The notes beneath the pieces were generated by a model that ran no database searches, had not been told where the DNA came from, and was given only the letters and a program-made list of their open reading frames with translations. From the NCBI GenBank assembly GCA_947304475.1, contig CAMZBE010000031.1:1-9508 (forward strand): a stretch of 9,508 bases of DNA. Direction: 5' to 3'. Origin of the DNA: an uncultured Clostridia bacterium (GTDB lineage: Bacteria > Bacillota > Clostridia > Oscillospirales > CAG-272). Positions within the stretch are counted from its first letter, which is position 1. Every line of letters begins with the position of its first letter. The position numbers and the translations under genes were made by a program. Shown in pieces: positions 5,595 through 9,508 of the stretch.

Positions 5595-7013
5595 ATGCCG
5601 AATATGTCACTGAAAAAGAACCCGATGCCGGTGCAGGATCCCAAGGTCCGCGCCCGCAATTTCGAGGAAGTCGCCATCGGATACGAAGAGGCGACCGCGC
5701 TCGACGAGGCCGCTCGCTGCCTCAACTGCAAGAATATGCCCTGCGTTTCGGGCTGTCCCGTGAACATCCATATCCCCGCCTTTATCGAACGGGTACGCGA
5801 AGGCGACTTCGAGGGGGCGTATCGGATCATCACCGAGTCGAGTTCCCTGCCCGCCGTCTGCGGACGCGTCTGCCCGCAGGAAACCCAATGCGAAAGCAAA
5901 TGCGTCCGCGGAATCAAGGGCGAACCCGTCGGGATCGGTCGGCTTGAACGCTTCGTCGCCGACTGGCACAACGCGCACGCGACGAAATCGCCCGAGCGCC
6001 CCGCGCCGAACGGACATCGTGTCGCCGTTGTGGGTTCCGGTCCTTCCGGGCTCTCCTGCGCCGGGGATCTTGCCAAGCGCGGCTATGCCGTCACGGTCTT
6101 CGAGGCGCTGCACGTCGCCGGGGGCGTCCTGATGTACGGGATCCCCGAATTCCGTCTTCCCAAGGCGATCGTCCGCCGCGAGATCGACACACTCCGCGCG
6201 CTCGGCGTCGACTTTGAAACCAACGTCATTATCGGCAAAACGCTGACGGTCGACCAACTCTTTGAAAAGGGATTTGAGGCGGTCTTCATCGGCTCGGGCG
6301 CCGGTCTTCCCCGCTTTATGGGGATCCCGGGCGAGGCGCTGAAGGGCGTGTATTCCGCAAACGAATATCTGACGCGCAGCAACCTGATGGGCGCCTACCG
6401 CGAGGACAGCGCGACGCCGATCCTGCGCGCCAAACGCGTCGCCGTGGTCGGCGGCGGGAACGTGGCGATGGACGCCGCGCGCACCGCGCTCCGTCTCGGC
6501 GCCGATAAGGTGTATATCGTCTACCGCCGGAGCATGGACGAACTCCCCGCCCGCCGCGAGGAGGTCGAACACGCGATGGAGGAGGGGATTGATTTCCGCC
6601 TTCTCACCAATCCGACGCGGATCCTCGGCTACCTGAACGAAAACGACCGCCGCGATCCCAAAAACGGTTTCGTCACCGGGATCGAGTGTATCCGGATGGA
6701 ACTCGGCGAACCCGACGCGTCGGGCAGACGCTCGCCCGTCGAGGTGCCGGGATCGGAATTCGTGCTTGACGTCGACGCCGTCGTGATGTCGATCGGCACC
6801 AGCCCCAACCCTCTGATCAAATCGACCACTGCGGGGCTTGACGTCAATCGCCGCGGCGGGATCGTCGTGGAAGAAACCACCGGTCTGACCTCCAAACCCG
6901 GCGTCTACGCCGGCGGAGACGCCGTGACCGGCGCCGCGACCGTGATCCTCGCGATGGGGGCGGGCAAAACCGCCGCCGCCGCCATCCACGCCTCGCTTTC
7001 CGAAAACGCCTGA
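5595..7013 (+). CDS. nfnB: NADH-dependent ferredoxin:NADP oxidoreductase, large subunit (NfnB; GltD-like)
   Basis: A 472-residue subunit resembling the small subunit of glutamate synthase. The N-terminal cluster domain has cysteines at 42, 45, 50, 54 and 89, 93, 99, 103 (AARCLNCKNMPC, SGCP, CGRVCP, CESKC), the usual pattern for two [4Fe-4S] clusters. The FAD Rossmann motif VAVVGSGPSG is at 143-152. A second dinucleotide motif, VAVVGGGNVAMDAA (282-295), with YRRS at 310-313 binds NADP(H). The C-terminal flavin motif GVYAGGDAVTGAATV is at 436-450. In Nfn this subunit carries the bifurcating FAD. The adjacent nfnA with its Asp/Cys3 cluster motif favours Nfn over a free-standing GltD, and no gltA-like glutamate synthase large subunit is present. 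Start: ATG 5595, preceded by a G-rich ribosome site (5582-5589). The same frame is open back to 5538 inside nfnA, but that start would overlap it. The next gene follows after 38 nt. Confidence 0.92.
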   Translation: MPNMSLKKNPMPVQDPKVRARNFEEVAIGYEEATALDEAARCLNCKNMPCVSGCPVNIHIPAFIERVREGDFEGAYRIITESSSLPAVCGRVCPQETQCESKCVRGIKGEPVGIGRLERFVADWHNAHATKSPERPAPNGHRVAVVGSGPSGLSCAGDLAKRGYAVTVFEALHVAGGVLMYGIPEFRLPKAIVRREIDTLRALGVDFETNVIIGKTLTVDQLFEKGFEAVFIGSGAGLPRFMGIPGEALKGVYSANEYLTRSNLMGAYREDSATPILRAKRVAVVGGGNVAMDAARTALRLGADKVYIVYRRSMDELPARREEVEHAMEEGIDFRLLTNPTRILGYLNENDRRDPKNGFVTGIECIRMELGEPDASGRRSPVEVPGSEFVLDVDAVVMSIGTSPNPLIKSTTAGLDVNRRGGIVVEETTGLTSKPGVYAGGDAVTGAATVILAMGAGKTAAAAIHASLSENA

Positions 7014-7038
7014 ACGTCTCTTTGATTATTTGACTGAC

Positions 7039-7043
7039 GGAGG
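7039..7043 (+). promoter_or_regulatory. Ribosome binding site that decides the PAP2 gene start
   Basis: GGAGG lies 8 nt before ATG 7052. The upstream in-frame GTG at 7043 overlaps this site and so is unlikely to be the start. Confidence 0.75.
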
Positions 7044-7051
7044 TGCGGGAT

Positions 7052-8017
7052 ATGTCATGGCTCTACGCGCTTGAAACACTCCGGCACGCAGCCCCCTGGC
7101 TTGCCTCAATCTTCTCTTTCATTACCTACCTCGGCGGCGAAGCGGTATTCTTCGCCGTCGGGCTGTTCCTTCTGTGGTGCGTCGATAAACGCGAGGGTTT
7201 TTACGTCCTGTCGGTCAGTTTCATCGGCACCGTCGTCAACCAGACCGTAAAGATCATCTGCCGGATCCCCCGTCCGTGGGTGCGCGATCCCGATTTCACG
7301 ATCTGGGAGGGCGCGCGGGCGGAAGCGACGGGATACTCCTTCCCTTCGGGGCACAGCCAGAACGCCGTCGGCGCATTCGGCGCACTCGCGCTCTGGAACC
7401 GTAAGCGCCGGGCTGCGCTGATCCTCTTCCCGATCCTGATCGTGCTCGTGATGTTTTCCCGGATGTTCCTCGGGGTACACACTCCCGCCGACGTCTTCGT
7501 CGGGGCGGGAACGGCGCTCTTGCTGATCTTCCTCGTCTACCCGGTCTTCTCTCGCGACCGCGGGCAGCGGGCGCTGGTCTGCTGGGTAGTCTTCCTGCTC
7601 GCGATCTCGCTTGCCTACCTTCTCTTCGTCCTGCTTTACCCCTTCCCCGCCGATACCGATCCCGTCAACCTCGCCGAGGCGCAGAAGAACGGCTGGTCGC
7701 TTCTCGGTTCGGTATCCGGAATGCTGCTGTTCGCCCTGATCGAGCCGCGCTTCGTCAACTATAAGACCGGGGCGCCTCTCCCCGCGCAGATCGTCAAACT
7801 GGTCGGCGGACTGGCGCTCGCGCTCGGACTGAAAGAGGGGCTGAAGCCGCTCTGCTCGCTTCTGTTCGGCTCCGCGCTCTTCCCGAGCGCGATCCGCTAT
7901 TTTCTCGTCGTGATCGCGGCGGGCTTGCTCTGGCCGCTCACCTTCCCGTACCTCTCGAAGATCAGCGCGAAAACGCCGCCCGACGGTAATCATCAACTCC
8001 CCCCGCAAGGGGAATAA
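7052..8017 (+). CDS. PAP2-family membrane phosphatase with a multi-pass C-terminal extension
   Basis: A 321-residue membrane protein. The three-part PAP2 (type 2 phosphatidic acid phosphatase) signature is complete: K67-x6-R74P75, PSGH at 98-101, and S136R137-x5-H143-x3-D147. The catalytic residues would be His101 (nucleophile), His143 and Asp147. Family members remove phosphate from lipid phosphates or diphosphates (phosphatidate, phosphatidylglycerophosphate, undecaprenyl diphosphate) at the membrane. The exact substrate is not visible. The core ends near residue 165. Residues about 175-303 add roughly four further hydrophobic segments, so the protein is longer than the 180-250 residues common for the family. 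Start: ATG 7052, eight nt after GGAGG. It sits 38 nt after nfnB and 18 nt before the SGNH hydrolase gene, so it is probably cotranscribed with both. Confidence 0.87.
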   Translation: MSWLYALETLRHAAPWLASIFSFITYLGGEAVFFAVGLFLLWCVDKREGFYVLSVSFIGTVVNQTVKIICRIPRPWVRDPDFTIWEGARAEATGYSFPSGHSQNAVGAFGALALWNRKRRAALILFPILIVLVMFSRMFLGVHTPADVFVGAGTALLLIFLVYPVFSRDRGQRALVCWVVFLLAISLAYLLFVLLYPFPADTDPVNLAEAQKNGWSLLGSVSGMLLFALIEPRFVNYKTGAPLPAQIVKLVGGLALALGLKEGLKPLCSLLFGSALFPSAIRYFLVVIAAGLLWPLTFPYLSKISAKTPPDGNHQLPPQGE

Positions 8018-8035
8018 GAAAGGAATTCGATACAA

Positions 8036-8695
8036 ATGAAACTCAGCGAAAACGTCAAGATCTGCTTCCTCGGGGACAGCATCACGGAGGGATGCGGAGC
8101 GTCGAAGCCTGAAAACGGCTTCGTCGGCGTCTTCGGACGGAAGACGGGGGCGGTTGCCAAAAACTTCGGTATCGGCGGCACCCGCATCGCCCGCAAGGAG
8201 ACGCCGAGCGTCAATCCCAAATACGATCAGTGCTTCCTTGACCGGGTGGATCAACTGGATCCCGACGCCGACGCGGTGGTCGTGTTCGGCGGTACCAACG
8301 ATTTCGGACACGGCAACGCCAAACTCGGATCGCCCTCTGATCCCGCGACCGAGGAGTACACCTTCTACGGCGCGCTCCGTTCGCTCTGCCTCCGCCTGAT
8401 CCGCCGCTATCCGACCAAACCCATCGTCTTCATGACGCCGCTCCACCGCAAAAGCGAGGACGCGACGGTAAACGAGATCAAGATCCCCTGTCACCCGCTT
8501 CGCGACTACGTCGCCGCGATCCGCGAGGTCTGCGCGGAATACTCAATCCCGGTGCTCGACCTCTTCGCCACGGCGGGGATCCAGCCCAAGATCGAGGAAC
8601 AGAGAGCCGCCTTCTGCCCCGACGGTCTGCACCCCAACGACCGGGGCGCGGAACTGCTTGCCGACAAGGTGATCGCTTACCTCTCCATGCTCTGA
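8036..8695 (+). CDS. SGNH/GDSL-family hydrolase, cytoplasmic
   Basis: A 219-residue protein with the SGNH blocks in order: block I FLGDSITEG with nucleophile Ser15; block II Gly in NFGIGGTR (43-50); block III GGTND (85-89) with Asn88; and block V DGLHPND with Asp196 and His199. Ser15, Asp196 and His199 would form the triad. Family members cut esters in lipids, acetylated sugars or other small molecules; the substrate is unknown. There is no signal peptide or membrane segment, so it should act inside the cell. Start: ATG 8036 after AAAGGA, 18 nt downstream of the PAP2 gene. It is last in the nfn operon and is followed by a strong terminator 22 nt later. Confidence 0.9.
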   Translation: MKLSENVKICFLGDSITEGCGASKPENGFVGVFGRKTGAVAKNFGIGGTRIARKETPSVNPKYDQCFLDRVDQLDPDADAVVVFGGTNDFGHGNAKLGSPSDPATEEYTFYGALRSLCLRLIRRYPTKPIVFMTPLHRKSEDATVNEIKIPCHPLRDYVAAIREVCAEYSIPVLDLFATAGIQPKIEEQRAAFCPDGLHPNDRGAELLADKVIAYLSML

Positions 8696-8717
8696 TCCTT
8701 TCCGCCCCGTTTTTTCA

Positions 8718-8751
8718 CCCGGAGACGCCGATCGGCGCTCCGGGCTTTTTT
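8718..8751 (+). terminator. Rho-independent terminator of the nfn operon
   Basis: CCCGGAG pairs with CTCCGGG, and inside it CGCC pairs with GGCG around GATC, with one bulged A. That is eleven pairs, followed by C and six Ts (8746-8751). It lies 22 nt after the SGNH hydrolase stop codon and just before the plsY promoter. Confidence 0.93.
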
Positions 8752-8764
8752 ATAGCCCGCAGTC

Positions 8765-8793
8765 TTGACACCGCGCGTGAAATGGTATATAAT
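8765..8793 (+). promoter_or_regulatory. Promoter of plsY
   Basis: Perfect TTGACA (8765-8770), a 17-bp spacer and perfect TATAAT (8788-8793). Predicted start near 8800, giving a leader of about 41 nt. It lies directly after the nfn operon terminator, so plsY is its own transcription unit. Confidence 0.92.
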
Positions 8794-8840
8794 TTTCACA
8801 GGAATATAACTCCTCGGCACAACGCCGGAAAGGGTACGTA

Positions 8841-9508
8841 ATGAACTTATTTCAGGAAGGGTTTCTCTCCCGGATCCTCGCCTCGGGCAGCGTCGGCGAC
8901 GATCTGTTTTTCCTTTGTATAAAGCCGCTCGCCATTCTGCTCTGCTGCGTGGTGATCCCCTACCTGCTCGGGAGCGTGAACAGCGCGATCATCGTCTCGA
9001 AGGTGCTGTTCCGCGACGATATCCGCCGCTACGGAAGCGGCAACGCCGGCGCGACCAATATGTACCGCACCTTCGGCGCCCGCGGTGCGATCCCGACCGT
9101 GCTCGGCGACGTTCTGAAGAGCGTTTTGGCGGTTCTCTCCGGCGGGCTCTGCTGCGGGTTCTGGTCGATCGCGGGCTTTTCGTTCCCCCCCGACGATCCC
9201 TCTCTTTTTATCCTCTCGATCGGCGCCAATCCGATCGTCGTCGGCACCTATCTCGCCGCCGCCTTCTGCATCCTCGGGCACGTGTTCCCGATCTTCTACC
9301 GTTTCAAGGGCGGGAAGGGCGTACTCTCTTCCTTCGTCGTCGCGCTGATGCTCAACCTCTGGCTCGCCCTGGTCCTGTTTCTCGTCTTTGTGATCGTGGT
9401 GGCGTTCACCCGCTACGTATCGCTCGGCTCTTCGGTCGGGGCGGCGCTCTATCCCGTCTTTCTTTCCCCGCTCTTTCAGGCGATATTCAGCGGAGCGTAT
9501 CCCCCCGT
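8841..9508 (+). CDS. plsY: Acyl-phosphate:glycerol-3-phosphate acyltransferase PlsY, 3' end outside window
   Basis: 222 codons are visible and the frame is open at the right edge. PlsY motif 1 is clear at residues 63-73 (RYGSGNAGATN), followed by Asp90 and Lys93 in DVLKS. Motif 2 is FKGGKG at 155-160 after GHVFPIFYR. Motif 3 lies beyond the window. Known role: PlsY moves an acyl group from acyl-phosphate (made by PlsX) to glycerol-3-phosphate, giving lysophosphatidate, the first step of bacterial phospholipid synthesis, in the cytoplasmic membrane. Odd point: about 30 residues precede the first usual membrane segment (residues 31-54), and the protein already exceeds the roughly 200-residue size of typical PlsY. 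Start: ATG 8841, with GGAAAGGG (8827-8834) six nt upstream. There is no in-frame Met between residue 1 and residue 74, which is inside motif 1, so a shorter Met start is excluded. Confidence 0.93.
   Translation, partial: MNLFQEGFLSRILASGSVGDDLFFLCIKPLAILLCCVVIPYLLGSVNSAIIVSKVLFRDDIRRYGSGNAGATNMYRTFGARGAIPTVLGDVLKSVLAVLSGGLCCGFWSIAGFSFPPDDPSLFILSIGANPIVVGTYLAAAFCILGHVFPIFYRFKGGKGVLSSFVVALMLNLWLALVLFLVFVIVVAFTRYVSLGSSVGAALYPVFLSPLFQAIFSGAYPP

Noticed and set aside
4202..6076. 624-codon open frame on the minus strand
   Set aside because: It is antisense to nfnA and nfnB, which have complete motifs, promoter and ribosome sites. Long antisense frames are common opposite GC-rich genes, and the translation is low-complexity Arg/Asp/Gly-rich.
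7106..8494. 462-codon minus-strand open frame
   Set aside because: It runs antisense across both the PAP2 and SGNH genes, each of which has an intact catalytic motif set.

Overview
The window looks like chromosomal DNA from an anaerobic, GC-rich member of the Bacillota (Clostridia-like, probably an uncultured gut lineage). The lineage is inferred from several signs: consensus TTGACA/TATAAT promoters, strong AGGAG-type ribosome binding sites, an electron-bifurcating NfnAB pair, a KDPG aldolase with a C-terminal VOC domain (an architecture I recall from Clostridia), and PlsY-type phospholipid synthesis. Nothing in the sequence fixes a genus. No tRNA, rRNA, CRISPR array, transposase, phage gene or plasmid function was found.

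Layout. Positions 1-865 (minus strand) hold the 5' part of an organophosphate:phosphate antiporter-like MFS transporter that runs off the left edge, with its own promoter near 956-984. Positions 866-1530 are a 665-bp non-coding region. It contains two nearly identical copies of a 142/143-bp structured element (1164-1305 and 1385-1527), each with a bidirectional Rho-independent terminator and a second hairpin, and a different long hairpin (1345-1387) lies between them. Positions 4506 to 1531 (minus strand) form a three-gene operon: a CYTH/triphosphate tunnel protein, an O-antigen ligase/polymerase-like membrane protein with a GTG start, and the KDPG aldolase-VOC fusion. It is driven by a promoter at 4539-4567 and ends in the second terminator copy.

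A divergent intergenic region (4507-4735) carries that promoter and a consensus promoter for a plus-strand operon: nfnA and nfnB (NADH-dependent ferredoxin:NADP oxidoreductase), a PAP2-family phosphatase with a membrane C-terminal half, and a cytoplasmic SGNH/GDSL hydrolase. Gaps inside it are 13, 38 and 18 nt, and it ends in a strong terminator at 8718-8751. A separate consensus promoter (8765-8793) drives plsY, which is cut by the right edge.

How the genes fit together. NfnAB balances NADH, NADPH and ferredoxin pools in a fermenting anaerobe. The aldolase feeds sugar-acid breakdown. PlsY makes lysophosphatidate, and the PAP2 and O-antigen ligase-like proteins point to envelope lipid or glycan work. 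Most genes are ordinary housekeeping or metabolic ones. The least explained part is the duplicated structured element at 1164-1527. I did not find a convincing new multi-gene system.
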